A stretch of 64,000 nt of DNA from Mitsuokella multacida DSM 20544 (GTDB lineage: Bacteria; Bacillota; Negativicutes; Selenomonadales; Selenomonadaceae): positions 62,001 to 126,000 of the forward strand of contig NZ_GG697141.2 in NCBI RefSeq assembly GCF_000155955.1, given 5' to 3'. Of this stretch, positions 36,382 through 44,855 are shown piece by piece. Made by a program: the position numbers and the translations under genes. The first letter of the stretch is position 1; each line of letters opens with the position of its first letter. A model generated the notes under the pieces. That model saw only the letters and a program-made list of their open reading frames with translations, made no database searches and was not told the origin of the DNA.

Positions 36382-36580
36382 GTTCTTCCCATCTCCTCTC
36401 AGCAGCCGAACGTACAACCTTATCCTTCATGGTACGAATCAATGGACGCTCCCCAAGGTTATACAGTGCCCATACCCTGTGCTCTGTTTCCAGACAATAG
36501 CAGGGGACACGCCATTTCCTTTTTCTATCCTTGTTATACTCAGGCTCTCCAATAAGCCTATATGTCAACACGTGTTTCAT
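36356..36580 (-). CDS. Small basic phage protein
   Basis: 74 residues from ATG 36580 (GGAGGTTTGGCAA upstream). Basic and aromatic (NKDRKRKWRVPCYCLE, then RRWEEHGRHEFMA). It overlaps the recombinase start. Unknown. Confidence 0.5.
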   Translation of the reverse strand: MKHVLTYRLIGEPEYNKDRKRKWRVPCYCLETEHRVWALYNLGERPLIRTMKDKVVRSAAERRWEEHGRHEFMA

Positions 36581-36756
36581 TTGCCAAACCTCCAAACGCC
36601 GTTGCTTTCCTCTACGTGAAAATGGGATTCCTTGCCGTCAATCGTGTTGTATACTGTGCCACCTTCTCCAATTTTCCAGATACCATCAATGTAGAAACGC
36701 TTGATTTTCTCCAACATTTCCCGCTTAGAATATGCTTCTAAAATAATCCTCTCCAT
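36577..36756 (-). CDS. Small phage protein
   Basis: 59 residues (MERIILEAYSKREMLEKIKRFY...), overlapping the next gene. One basic helix, then beta strands. Unknown. Confidence 0.5.
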   Translation of the reverse strand: MERIILEAYSKREMLEKIKRFYIDGIWKIGEGGTVYNTIDGKESHFHVEESNGVWRFGK

Positions 36757-36760
36757 GTCA

Positions 36761-36931
36761 TTACCCTGCCTTCCTATGCACCTTATAGCGATCCGCAACA
36801 CGTTCCAGGGCTATCCGTTGGATTTTCCCTAGTGTATACACGTCATCGCATGGCGTTCCTCTTGCAAGATTCCTGTATTCCTTCCGTACATCTTCCGTGA
36901 ATTCACGAATAAACGTGTTGAATTCCTTCAT
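36761..36931 (-). CDS. Small basic helical phage protein
   Basis: 56 residues from ATG 36931 with AAGGAGGTATAAAC upstream. Begins MKEFNTFIREFTEDVRKEY and ends with a basic helix. Unknown. Confidence 0.5.
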   Translation of the reverse strand: MKEFNTFIREFTEDVRKEYRNLARGTPCDDVYTLGKIQRIALERVADRYKVHRKAG

Positions 36932-36943
36932 GTTTATACCTCC

Positions 36944-37288
36944 TTAACCAATAGCAGGTGTTCTCATAGCGTTATGTCCATCGTTTACGCCACTGTTATA
37001 GGCATGTTCGTTGCAGGATACGTTTGTATGCGTTACCCTGGCATATGGGAAAAGCTCCTGGACTTTATCGTCAACCTCCATTGACTTCTTGACGTCCTTA
37101 ATGCTTTCCTCTAGCTCTTCTAGAGCCAGGCGGATGGATGCATTCTCTTCCTCTAGCTCGCTATGTCTTTCCGTAACCTCTTCATCGACGCGACGAGAGA
37201 TGTAATGCTCTATAGCCTTCTCGATCTCTACGGCTTCCGCCATAGTAAAGCGCGAACGAATTAACTTCTGTACCTCTAGAATAGTCAT
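36944..37288 (-). CDS. Coiled-coil phage protein
   Basis: 114 residues. The central part (VTERHSELEEENASIRLALEEL and the following heptads) is a coiled coil. The N terminus is a helix pair; the C terminus is polar. Unknown. Confidence 0.55.
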   Translation of the reverse strand: MTILEVQKLIRSRFTMAEAVEIEKAIEHYISRRVDEEVTERHSELEEENASIRLALEELEESIKDVKKSMEVDDKVQELFPYARVTHTNVSCNEHAYNSGVNDGHNAMRTPAIG

Positions 37289-37291
37289 ATA

Positions 37292-37591
37292 TCATCCCTC
37301 CAATAATTCCAAGGCCACATAGTTTTCTTCTTTTTTGTTGCAGCAGATGTAAACACCTTTATTTCTCGTCTCAACCATAGCAAAATCCTTGCCACAGCAA
37401 TGCTCTACAATTCTTCTCGTTGTCGCTGCTACCTTATTCCAGCATTCGCCCATCTCGTTATCGCAAACCCACTCATCACGCTTTTTCTTGGAGTCGAATG
37501 CGTAAAAGGTAAAGGCATTTCCTCTACCTCCAAACGATTCGTAAGAGATGTTAACGCCATACTCGTAATACTCAGCATAGTACATTCTCAT
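37292..37591 (-). CDS. Small phage protein, paralogue of 32810
   Basis: 99 residues with AGGAGG upstream. YAEYYEYGVNISYESFGGRGNAFTFYAFDSKKKRDEWV parallels the protein at 32810-33094 (GFSSYAFTSDEEREKW). Several cysteines (CCGKDF, CC). Unknown. Confidence 0.55.
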   Translation of the reverse strand: MRMYYAEYYEYGVNISYESFGGRGNAFTFYAFDSKKKRDEWVCDNEMGECWNKVAATTRRIVEHCCGKDFAMVETRNKGVYICCNKKEENYVALELLEG

Positions 37592-37632
37592 TTCAATTAC
37601 CTCCTATAAAGTTAACCACTAGTTGATACCGT

Positions 37633-37666
37633 AGAGCCTACAAAAGTGTTATCCCTTGTAGGCTCT
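37633..37666. terminator. Strong hairpin in the minus-strand block
   Basis: AGAGCCTACAA pairs perfectly with TTGTAGGCTCT around a 12-nt loop. No clear T run; it may end or protect a transcript. Confidence 0.5.
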
Positions 37667-37675
37667 GGCTACCAA

Positions 37676-38116
37676 TTAGAAGTCATAGCATCTTGCGCCG
37701 TTTACGTAGAACCAAACCTTGCAGGTTTTACAGTATTCCGCGATACACTCTGGTGTAGCCTGATATTTGTGGAAATACTTAACATACGCATTGTCTAACC
37801 ATTCTGCAACGGAATAGCCGTACTGATTCCACTTCAGGTCAACGAGCAGATTTGACATGATAATGTTTTTCAGCTCGACGTTATTCATTTCGTCAAGTGT
37901 AGCCAATGCGCTAGCCAGGTTAATGTCAGAATTCTGCTTGCCAAGGAATCTAGCACCAGTCCAATAGATGCCATCGAACGCCTTGCAGATGATTTTCGCG
38001 CAGTCTGCAAGTTCCTGCTTAATGATAAGGTTATGATCGCCCGCCATAACTCTGTATGCGCTTGCCTTGGCACTCTTGCCCAGTTCCTCGTAGGAATACA
38101 GCGTAATCTTTTTCAT
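37676..38116 (-). CDS. Phage protein of unknown function
   Basis: 146 residues beginning MKKITLYSYEELGKSAKASAYRV, a start shared by antirestriction-like and DUF phage proteins. Helical body, ending CKTCKVWFYVNGARCYDF. Position among accessory genes; no firm family. Confidence 0.55.
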   Translation of the reverse strand: MKKITLYSYEELGKSAKASAYRVMAGDHNLIIKQELADCAKIICKAFDGIYWTGARFLGKQNSDINLASALATLDEMNNVELKNIIMSNLLVDLKWNQYGYSVAEWLDNAYVKYFHKYQATPECIAEYCKTCKVWFYVNGARCYDF

Positions 38117-38122
38117 TTCAAT

Positions 38123-38290
38123 TCATCCTTTCTGGCTATGATACATGTAAACACCTAATCCGATTACATACAATCCCAAAAGCGTATGGGACTGAACAAA
38201 CCCACCTACGTCAAATACTGGCGCGATAGGGGAAAACCATCCTGCTACCATCGTCAGGATCAGCAAAACAACAAGCATGACCTTTTCCAT
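38123..38290 (-). CDS. Small membrane protein
   Basis: 55 residues from ATG 38290, set by AAAGGAAGTGG. Two hydrophobic helices (MLVVLLILTMVAGWF and LLGLYVIGLGVYMY). Unknown. Confidence 0.55.
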   Translation of the reverse strand: MEKVMLVVLLILTMVAGWFSPIAPVFDVGGFVQSHTLLGLYVIGLGVYMYHSQKG

Positions 38291-38358
38291 TTTTATCCAC
38301 TTCCTTTTAATTGTTCTAGTGTGCGGACTATCATGGGGATAATCCGTACAAAGAGCAA

Positions 38359-39027
38359 TCAAAAGTCCATCAGAAATGCTCGCGTCTTCTTCTTGTTCGT
38401 TCCATGGACAGGAAATACTATGACTTCTTTCCTTCCTTTCTTCCAACACTTGCCACAATCACGGCATGTCATGTTTTTGTCATGACTTGCAGGACAGAGT
38501 CTATAGGTTATCCCGTCAATACGACGAGCGGCCTTGTCTTTCTGTGTCCACTCATATACCGCCAATACAGCAGGCACATGATTTTCACGGCATTCCATAA
38601 CCTGGCTTAATGTCTCGCATGACATATTAATGACAAAGCCATTTTCTGCCGCCTTGTGAATCAGCTGAAAATTCTCTGCCGACTTGCTAGCATGCGTATA
38701 GGTGTATGCCTTAACACCCTTATATGCTCTAGACAAATCGCGAATCAATTCGCCGTCAAGTTCGTCAGTGTCATGGATACACATATCGCCGGCCACATTG
38801 TGGCGCAACACTTTTGTATGGCCTTTTGATTCCATCATGTCAGCAAGGGTTTTTGATGTGCAATTACTCTGCACCCAATGGCGGCGAGTGGTGAAATTTT
38901 CACCATAGCATCCGTGACACTTAAACGGGCAGGACTTTGGACAGGTGTGGGGATCACTATACGTTTGTGAAATATCTCCTGTTTTCGTGTTGCAGGAATG
39001 TGCGACGTACTTCATTTTGGTTACCAT
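38359..39027 (-). CDS. Cys-rich gp88-like phage protein
   Basis: 222 residues. CPKSCPFKCHGCYGENF near the N terminus, GDMCIHDTDELDG, YTYTHASKS and a C-terminal CPASHDKNMTCRDCGKC recall the DUF/gp88 family of mycobacteriophage and Clostridium phage proteins, whose clustered cysteines resemble a radical-SAM-like metal site. Activity unknown. Confidence 0.6.
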   Translation of the reverse strand: MVTKMKYVAHSCNTKTGDISQTYSDPHTCPKSCPFKCHGCYGENFTTRRHWVQSNCTSKTLADMMESKGHTKVLRHNVAGDMCIHDTDELDGELIRDLSRAYKGVKAYTYTHASKSAENFQLIHKAAENGFVINMSCETLSQVMECRENHVPAVLAVYEWTQKDKAARRIDGITYRLCPASHDKNMTCRDCGKCWKKGRKEVIVFPVHGTNKKKTRAFLMDF

Positions 39028-39488
39028 ATGATATTACATCTCCTCTCAGTTCCGTCCGTACGGAATGAATAGAAATTATCTCCTACAATGATATGGTCAA
39101 GAACAGGTACATCAAGAATATGTCCCGCTTTGACAAGTCTTTCTGTAATCGCCTTGTCTTCACGGCTTGGCGTAACGTCTCCACTTGGATGATTATGAAA
39201 CACGAAGCAAGCGGCCGCGTTTGCCAACAAACAAGGCTGGAAAACCTCTCTAGGATGTACGAGAGAACAGTTTAGCGTTCCCTTTGTCACAACGGTAACA
39301 CACAAGGGTTTACTCTTAGAGTCAATGGGCACGACAATGAACAGTTCACAAGGGACTGTGTCAAAGTCGATAACGCTCTTAATGAATTCGGCGGCGTCTT
39401 CTGGAGAATGCAAGGTTCTTGGGACGTCGTACTTGTGCGAGGATTCCTTAACGAGCTGTACACTCATACGCTTGATAATGGTTTTCAT
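39021..39488 (-). CDS. RadC-like JAB domain protein
   Basis: 155 residues from ATG 39488 (GAGGAGG, 9 nt). The JAB/MPN metal motif is complete: E, HNHPSGDVTPSRED and D-HIIVGD. The N-terminal HhH region of full RadC is reduced. RadC proteins travel with mobile elements; their biochemical role is uncertain. Confidence 0.8.
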   Translation of the reverse strand: MKTIIKRMSVQLVKESSHKYDVPRTLHSPEDAAEFIKSVIDFDTVPCELFIVVPIDSKSKPLCVTVVTKGTLNCSLVHPREVFQPCLLANAAACFVFHNHPSGDVTPSREDKAITERLVKAGHILDVPVLDHIIVGDNFYSFRTDGTERRCNIIW

Positions 39489-39489
39489 A

Positions 39490-39738
39490 TTACTCATCCT
39501 CCTCATATTCTTCTGCTTTTAGCGCGTCGATTACAGTGGCGGCCTGGTCACTCATCGTTGTGCCCTCTACAGACTCGCTGTACACGACAGCAGGGGCATC
39601 CCAATGGCAACCATCCCAATTCTCTGCTTTCGCAATGGCATTACGTGCCGCCTTGGGGATCACGGCATAGATTTTTGTTGTTGTGATGTAGTTGTTACCG
39701 TAATATTCTGTGTAGCTCTCGTAAATAAACCTCTTCAT
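39490..39738 (-). CDS. Small phage protein
   Basis: 82 residues from ATG 39738 (AAGGGTGAC upstream). Beta-rich start (RFIYESYTEYYGNNYITTTKIYAV), acidic end (EEYEEDE). Unknown. Confidence 0.5.
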   Translation of the reverse strand: MKRFIYESYTEYYGNNYITTTKIYAVIPKAARNAIAKAENWDGCHWDAPAVVYSESVEGTTMSDQAATVIDALKAEEYEEDE

Positions 39739-39743
39739 ATTAG

Positions 39744-40004
39744 TCACCCTTTATCTCCATATGCCTTAGCATATTCAGACTTGATTTTCTTCCTCAGATA
39801 TTTCGGAAGGCACTCTGGAAAGTCAGCAGAAATAACAATCTTCCCATTTTTCTTGTCTGCGGCAAAGGACATGCAAGTGCCAAAGCTAGGAATGATAACC
39901 CCGACATATTCAAGCCATCCCGACATACGTCCATCTGGCCATATATTCGATACTTGAATCTCCCAATTTCTGCACTTGATGAGTGTGTTCATAAACTTCT
40001 TCAT
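39744..40004 (-). CDS. Small phage protein
   Basis: 86 residues, ending with a basic helix (KYLRKKIKSEYAKAYG). Unknown. Its end overlaps the upstream region of the next gene by a few bases. Confidence 0.5.
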   Translation of the reverse strand: MKKFMNTLIKCRNWEIQVSNIWPDGRMSGWLEYVGVIIPSFGTCMSFAADKKNGKIVISADFPECLPKYLRKKIKSEYAKAYGDKG

Positions 40005-40020
40005 GATTAAATCCCCTTTC

Positions 40021-40479
40021 TCATGCTTCTCTCTTAATACCTAATACAAAGTCGAATTTATCGGCAAGAATCTCAGGAATCACAACGGCCCCAAACATTG
40101 CAGCCAATGACAATGCTACCATGGGCGCGACATATGGGCGCAAGGCATGGCCGTCGATGTATCCAATGATAACGGCGAGAATCAGGAACACCTGGGGAAT
40201 CATGACAATGGCCGACACGATGAAGAACGTGACATTCTCAACGTAATTAAGGGAACGATTGACGCGCACAACGTCTTCATCGGCCATCGCCCAGTGACGT
40301 TTGAAGCCGCCAGCGATGTGACGGTCAAGTGCATCACGATGTAGATGGAACTTCTTGACGATGTCCGCCTTTGCCATACGTTCGACACGGCCAGACGCCC
40401 AACGGATGGCATAGTGTTCGCCCTTGTAGACGATAGCGCACGGACGGTTTTGAATGGAAATCTGTTCATAGCCTTTCAT
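40021..40479 (-). CDS. Membrane protein of unknown function
   Basis: 152 residues, GAAAGGGG upstream. A soluble N-terminal half (YKGEHYAIRWASGRVERMAKADIVKKF) and two hydrophobic helices (VTFFIVSAIVMIPQVFLILAVIIGY, VAPMVALSLAAMFGAVVI). First gene of the leftward block. Confidence 0.6.
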   Translation of the reverse strand: MKGYEQISIQNRPCAIVYKGEHYAIRWASGRVERMAKADIVKKFHLHRDALDRHIAGGFKRHWAMADEDVVRVNRSLNYVENVTFFIVSAIVMIPQVFLILAVIIGYIDGHALRPYVAPMVALSLAAMFGAVVIPEILADKFDFVLGIKREA

Positions 40480-41070
40480 TTTGAAAACCCCTTTCAGATG
40501 TGTTATAATAGAGTTAACATCATATTGCAGGGCTTAATATTGATGTATTCTGTCCGTTCCTCCGTTTTGATCCTTTGGCAACATCGGGAATCTCAGTTAC
40601 TCAATCAGGGACGCAGGATAAAATCCGTTGTGTGTTCGCTGAGTACCAATATTAAGCACTGTATATACAAGGTTAACATTGGATTGTCATCGCTATCGTG
40701 CGGGTTTGTAGTCTCATCTCTGAGGCATAGCCCGTGTCATGCACAATCAGTCTTTCGACGGTTCACTACGTTATTTTGGTTCGCTGCAACATTACAGCGT
40801 TTACATTATTTGGTTGTCTTATTTCTTTATCTCTCTCTTTATCTTGACTATAGTATACCGCAAAATAGCTGTATAGTACATCAATAGAATCACTTGTTAC
40901 AGCTTATTAACACACATTATATCGCAATATCGCTGCATATCTCACTCGATCGCATTAATGCTCTTGATTTCAAAAAGGCGTCAAAACAGATGTGCAGTAC
41001 AAGGGGACACGTAGCGGATCAGTCAATATGCAATGCATATATGTATAGTATGCAATAGGAGATGTATAAC
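40480..41070. other. Intergenic region between diverging blocks
   Basis: No convincing gene. It holds a long-range inverted repeat GCTTAATATTG (about 40532) / CAATATTAAGC (about 40648), a TATTATAAC-type -10 candidate for the leftward block near 40505, and pyrimidine-rich DNA at 40800-40850. An open plus-strand frame across 40345-40887 is antisense to the membrane gene and is not credited. Confidence 0.5.
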
Positions 41071-41292
41071 ATGTCATTAAAACACAAATTAAAGGTACTA
41101 TGTGCTAATAATGATATAACATTATTAGACATAATGAAGGCATATAATAAAGCATATGACAAGTCAATGGTATCTCAGACATTCTATAGAATGGTAAATA
41201 GTAACAATATGCGTTACAACCAATTATCAGATATGCTTGACTCAATTGGCTATGAAATTGTATTCCGACGCAAGCGCGATGGGGATCAGTAG
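41071..41292 (+). CDS. Small HTH-like phage protein
   Basis: 73 residues from ATG 41071 (AGGAG, 9-10 nt). SLKHKLKVLCANNDITLLDIMKAYN and the C-terminal LSDMLDSIGYEIVFRRK follow the pattern of small phage/plasmid HTH proteins of the LLM type. It is alone between non-coding stretches and might bind the repeats beside it (inference). Confidence 0.65.
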   Translation: MSLKHKLKVLCANNDITLLDIMKAYNKAYDKSMVSQTFYRMVNSNNMRYNQLSDMLDSIGYEIVFRRKRDGDQ

Positions 41293-41435
41293 AATTGTTT
41301 TTCTAAATTCAATTTGATTCAATGGATGAAAGCAGCCAAATACACATGAATGGCCGTTCACATGTATTGATCCTTATTGTGTTTCCGTTGTATGCGTTGA
41401 TGTTACGTTGAGTTCCCGTTGTGTAGCCAATGAGA

Positions 41436-41582
41436 TTACAACGAGATACCGTTGTATATTCCATTGTCATGACAGGCGTGTTGACAGATTGACGCGCGTT
41501 CTATACCACTAATATATTGACGTTCATCAATATGTTATCAAGGGAATAGTCATTGATCCTGACGATGGTATCTCGTTGTAAT
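41436..41582. repeat. 16-bp inverted repeat in non-coding DNA
   Basis: ATTACAACGAGATACC (41436-41451) has its exact complement GGTATCTCGTTGTAAT at 41567-41582, 115 bp away. Many short CAATG/CATTG words fill the surrounding DNA. Confidence 0.75.
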
Positions 41583-41936
41583 TCGCCTGGTTACAATGAA
41601 TATCTATGTCATTCATTGAGATGCATTATCATATAATTGTCATCATTGGTATCACAATGACAGCAGCGCACAAGGCAATGACACATTACTGTATGTAATA
41701 TTAGGTTGTAAATGGCGTAATATAATGGGTTATCGCGATGGAGATCGATACGTCCGCAAATCGGATACACTGATGGGGCGGTGCATTTCATCGTACCAAT
41801 TTGGGAAACGTTGTCAGGAAAGTTCGCGGCATAGTCCCAACACAAACCGCGCACCTCATTGGAATTTCTACGTCATGCACCGTATTCATTGTGTCTCATT
41901 AAATTTCATGCAATTTCATTAAAAAACACCGCAATC

Positions 41937-42054
41937 CCCTTGTGCCACAAGGGTTTATCGAAGGTGAAACAGGGTAATCCGTTACCATTTCGTTGCAGAA
42001 TCGTGCTCTACCCTTGTAAATCAAGGGTTTATACAAGGTGATACGGGTGATTCC
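41937..42054. repeat. Two 44-bp direct repeats with internal palindromes
   Basis: Copies at 41937-41980 and 42011-42054 share CCCTTGT...CAAGGGTTTAT..AAGGTGA.AC.GGGT.AT.CC. Each starts with an inverted repeat (CCCTTGT/ACAAGGG in the first copy). Start-to-start distance is 74 bp, about seven helical turns. Confidence 0.7.
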
Positions 42055-42115
42055 TAAATGGGCACACAGGACAATCTGGACGTTCAGAAAAATTTTTTAT
42101 ATTTTTTTGAGATTT

Positions 42116-42167
42116 ACCGAACAAATACCCCCATTTTTCGACATTATATATAGAGGGGTAATTTTAT
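42116..42167 (+). repeat. 52-bp promoter-like element, copy 1
   Basis: ACCGAACAA-TACCCCC-ATTTTT-ACATTATATATAGA-GGGGTAATTTTAT; matches copy 2 at 45064-45115 with about four differences. The TATATA box is enclosed by the inverted repeat TACCCC/GGGGTA, and an A/T tract lies directly upstream. Confidence 0.7.
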
Positions 42168-42300
42168 TACCAAGTCGAGTGAAGGTGGAGCCGTAGTATG
42201 CGTTGAGTGTCAATGCTACGCAGGCGTGAGCCATCGCATTTCTCTCTTCTTTTCCTTGGCCTACATTGTAAGTCAGAAACCTCCCTGCCTGACCGTAGGA
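42168..42300 (+). ncRNA. Structured RNA candidate after element copy 1
   Basis: Downstream of the promoter-like element is a two-part hairpin: CCTAC (42260-42264)/GTAGG (42295-42299) outside and GTCAG (42272-42276)/CTGAC (42289-42293) inside. The apical loop contains CCTCCC, complementary to ribosome sites. A CGTAG/CTACG hairpin lies near 42200. No gene is encoded. Confidence 0.4.
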
Positions 42301-42833
42301 AGTCGGGCTATTCAATCTTTACGTCCATGGCGTAAGTCAGAGTCATGCATAGATACCCATTGGGCAGCAGTGACAGCGTAAAGAGAGAAGAAAAGGAAGT
42401 GCCCCGGGGATAGTGTATCTTCACGGGGGATTACAGGGGGACATAGAGATACAATAGAGTATACTATAGTAACTCATTGGATATACATTGAATCTCTATA
42501 GATAACATTGTATTCAACGATAAGCGTATAGTCTTTAAACATAGTCCTTCCGTTGATAACAATGATTCTTATAGAGTTAATGGTTAGACAATGTAAGGCA
42601 ATAGGGTTGCATTCCTTCCCTTGATTAAATAAATTACTTACGAAGTAAGTGTTTGCGATAGCAAACTTGAACCTTGATATACCTATGTACTCATTGAGAT
42701 GAGTATAGTGTTCCAATGAATCTGATTGGAAACCGTTAGTGAACTATGTTTAAAGAACATAGTCTTTACAACAGAATACAATAACACTCATTGTATACTA
42801 TAGATATACAATGTATATACATAGTATAGCCAT

Positions 42834-42859
42834 GACCATAGAACTCTATGGTCTTTTTT
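42834..42859 (+). terminator. Terminator just upstream of the phoH-like gene
   Basis: GACCATAG/CTATGGTC around AACT, then six T. It lies only ~15 nt before the ribosome site, so it either ends an upstream RNA or attenuates the operon. Confidence 0.8.
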
Positions 42860-42875
42860 ATTAGGAGGACATAAC

Positions 42876-43538
42876 ATGAATGACAAAGAAATTCCGCTGT
42901 TCAACAAGGATCGTGACCGTTTCTATAAGAAGATGTCCAATGAACAACATGTGATGTTCGATAGCATCCTTGAGGTTCCATTTACCTTTGTAGAAGCCAA
43001 AGCAGGCTCTGGCAAGACAACTGTTGCATTTGCTGCTGGCATTGATATGCTCGCCAATGGTGTCATCAGTAAAATCATCTATATCATCAAGCCATCCAAG
43101 CGCAGCTATGCCAACGGATACTTACCAGGAGACCTTGAACAGAAAACAGCGCAATTATACTATGCTGCATATGACGCACTGGAAGTCCTTGGATTTTCAC
43201 AGAGGGATATCCAGGCACTCATCAATACAGAACAGGTCATGCTCATTACAGACAATAATCTCCGTGGCGTGAACCTTATGGATTGCCTTGTCATCATCGA
43301 CGAGGGACAGAACATGGGCGTGAGTGACTTACGATTGGTGTTGACGCGCATTCATGATGATTCTAAGTGTGTATTGCTTGGTGATTCTCGACAGAGTGAC
43401 AATCCAGGCAACAAGGAGCATTGCTTTGTTGACTATGGAAACTACATGGTTGAGCACATTGGACGCAAGGTTGAGCTGACACGGAACTTCCGTGGACGTT
43501 TATCGAGGATTGCAGAGGAATACGAACCATTAGATTGA
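42876..43538 (+). CDS. PhoH-like ATPase
   Basis: 220 residues, TTAGGAGGAC upstream. Walker A EAKAGSGKTT (~40-49), KPSKRS, Walker B CLVIIDEGQNMG and LLGDSRQSDNPG match the PhoH family, common in phages. These proteins are helicase/RNase-related ATPases of uncertain role. Confidence 0.9.
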   Translation: MNDKEIPLFNKDRDRFYKKMSNEQHVMFDSILEVPFTFVEAKAGSGKTTVAFAAGIDMLANGVISKIIYIIKPSKRSYANGYLPGDLEQKTAQLYYAAYDALEVLGFSQRDIQALINTEQVMLITDNNLRGVNLMDCLVIIDEGQNMGVSDLRLVLTRIHDDSKCVLLGDSRQSDNPGNKEHCFVDYGNYMVEHIGRKVELTRNFRGRLSRIAEEYEPLD

Positions 43539-43557
43539 ATTATAAGGGGATGTTTAT

Positions 43558-43731
43558 TTGATATATATCACGATTCATGATGATAGCATTGAGGGTGCGT
43601 TGAAGGATATGACGGTGCGTGTGGATGATAATGGAAATCCCGCAGAGGTTTCGCACAAAGTCCAAGAAAAAGCCAACGAGCTGTTTACGGACTGGAATAA
43701 TAAGCGTATGGAGGTGGAGCCTGATGAATAA
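43558..43731 (+). CDS. Small acidic phage protein
   Basis: 57 residues from TTG 43558 with AAGGGG 8 nt upstream. MIYITIHDDSIEGALKDM, then an acidic helix. Unknown. It overlaps the next gene. Confidence 0.5.
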   Translation: MIYITIHDDSIEGALKDMTVRVDDNGNPAEVSHKVQEKANELFTDWNNKRMEVEPDE

Positions 43732-43912
43732 TGGCGCATTACTAATTCTCTTTGGTGTTCTCATGGCAGTTGTATCTCTGCTCTGTGCAAATAGCGTGCA
43801 GATGTTCAGAGCAACCGTGTGTGTTATGCTCCTCGTAGCAAATATTGGTATTTTGGCACTCGTTGCGGCTAGTTTTGAGGTCGTAGACGGGGATGACGAG
43901 GAGAAAAAATGA
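43724..43912 (+). CDS. Small two-helix membrane protein
   Basis: 62 residues from ATG 43724 (GGAGGTGGAG upstream). Two transmembrane helices (ALLILFGVLMAVVSLLC and ATVCVMLLVANIGILALVA) and an acidic tail. Unknown. Confidence 0.6.
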   Translation: MNNGALLILFGVLMAVVSLLCANSVQMFRATVCVMLLVANIGILALVAASFEVVDGDDEEKK

Positions 43913-44855
43913 ACCACACAAAAGACGAATTAAAGGAACTCCAGTCGCTCCCCTTGGTAGATAAGGTGGCGTTAACAAAGTTAAGAATCACTGAATGGCA
44001 CGAGCATTATAACGGCAAAGTGTATGTAAGCTTTAGTGGCGGCAAGGACTCCTCTGTATTACTTCACATCGCAAGGGAAATTTACCCAGAAGTGGGGGGG
44101 TATTTGTTGATACTGGCTTAGAGTTTCCAGAAGTTAAAGACCATGTAAAGTCATTTGAAAATATTACAATCATACGTCCAAAGAAGTCCTTTGCTCAAGT
44201 GATTCAAGATGAAGGTTTGGTATTTCCGTCTAAGGAGGTTGCTCTAGACGTTTATTATGCTCGAAAAGGCTCTCTGTGGGCAATCAACAAATTTAATGGG
44301 CTTGATAGGCATGGAAACAAGGATGCCTACAAGCAGTCCAGTATGAAATGGAAATGGTTGATTGGTTCGCCGTACAAGATTAGCCCCTTCTGTTGCGACA
44401 TAATGAAAAAGAAACCCGCTCATCAGTACACAAAACAGACTGGTGAGTTTCCGATACTAGCAACAATGGCTTCCGAGTCCAGGCTGAGGTATAATGCATG
44501 GATAAAGACAGGCTGCAATGCGTTTGATGCGACGTATCCATCGTCTAAGCCAATGAGTTTTTGGACAAATCAAGATGTCCTTGAATACATTGCTTATCAT
44601 CGTGTGAAAATCCCTAGCGTCTATGGGAATGTTGTAAAATCTAAGAATGGGAAATACGCAACAACGGGGGAAGATAGGACTGGCTGTGTATTTTGCCCGA
44701 TTGGATGTCATCTTGAAAAGGGAGATAGCCGTAGGTTTGTGCGACTGTCTAAGACGCATCCCAAGCTGTACGACTATTGCATGAACAAACTAGGAATGAA
44801 AGAACTACTTGATGCAATCCAAGAACATACTGGATGTGAAAAGCTTTATGTATGA
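43909..44855 (+). pseudogene. PAPS-reductase-like gene with a frameshift at a G7 run
   Basis: The first part (43909-44121) has the PP-loop SFSGGKDSSVLLH. At G7 (44094-44100) the frame is lost; one more G gives YPEVGGVFVDTGLEFPEV and continues into the second part (to 44855), which has ATMASESRLR, GEDRTGCVFCPIGC and the C-terminal helix of phosphoadenosine phosphosulfate reductase/DndC-like proteins. It may be a true mutation, a slippage-controlled switch or a sequencing error. Confidence 0.75.

Larger units (their letters stand above)
41293..42833. other. 1.5-kb repeat-rich non-coding region
   Basis: No reading frame has a ribosome site. Contents: a 16-bp inverted repeat, two 44-bp direct repeats, a 52-bp promoter-like element, a structured RNA candidate and, from 42,420 on, AT-rich DNA with short palindromes (TTACTTAC/GTAAG, GTTTGC/GCAAAC, ACTATGTT/AACATAGT). 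It could hold the phage replication origin or a recombination site. Confidence 0.6.

Noticed and set aside
40345-40887. 180-codon plus-strand frame
   Set aside because: It overlaps the minus-strand membrane gene, has no ribosome site and no protein-like pattern.
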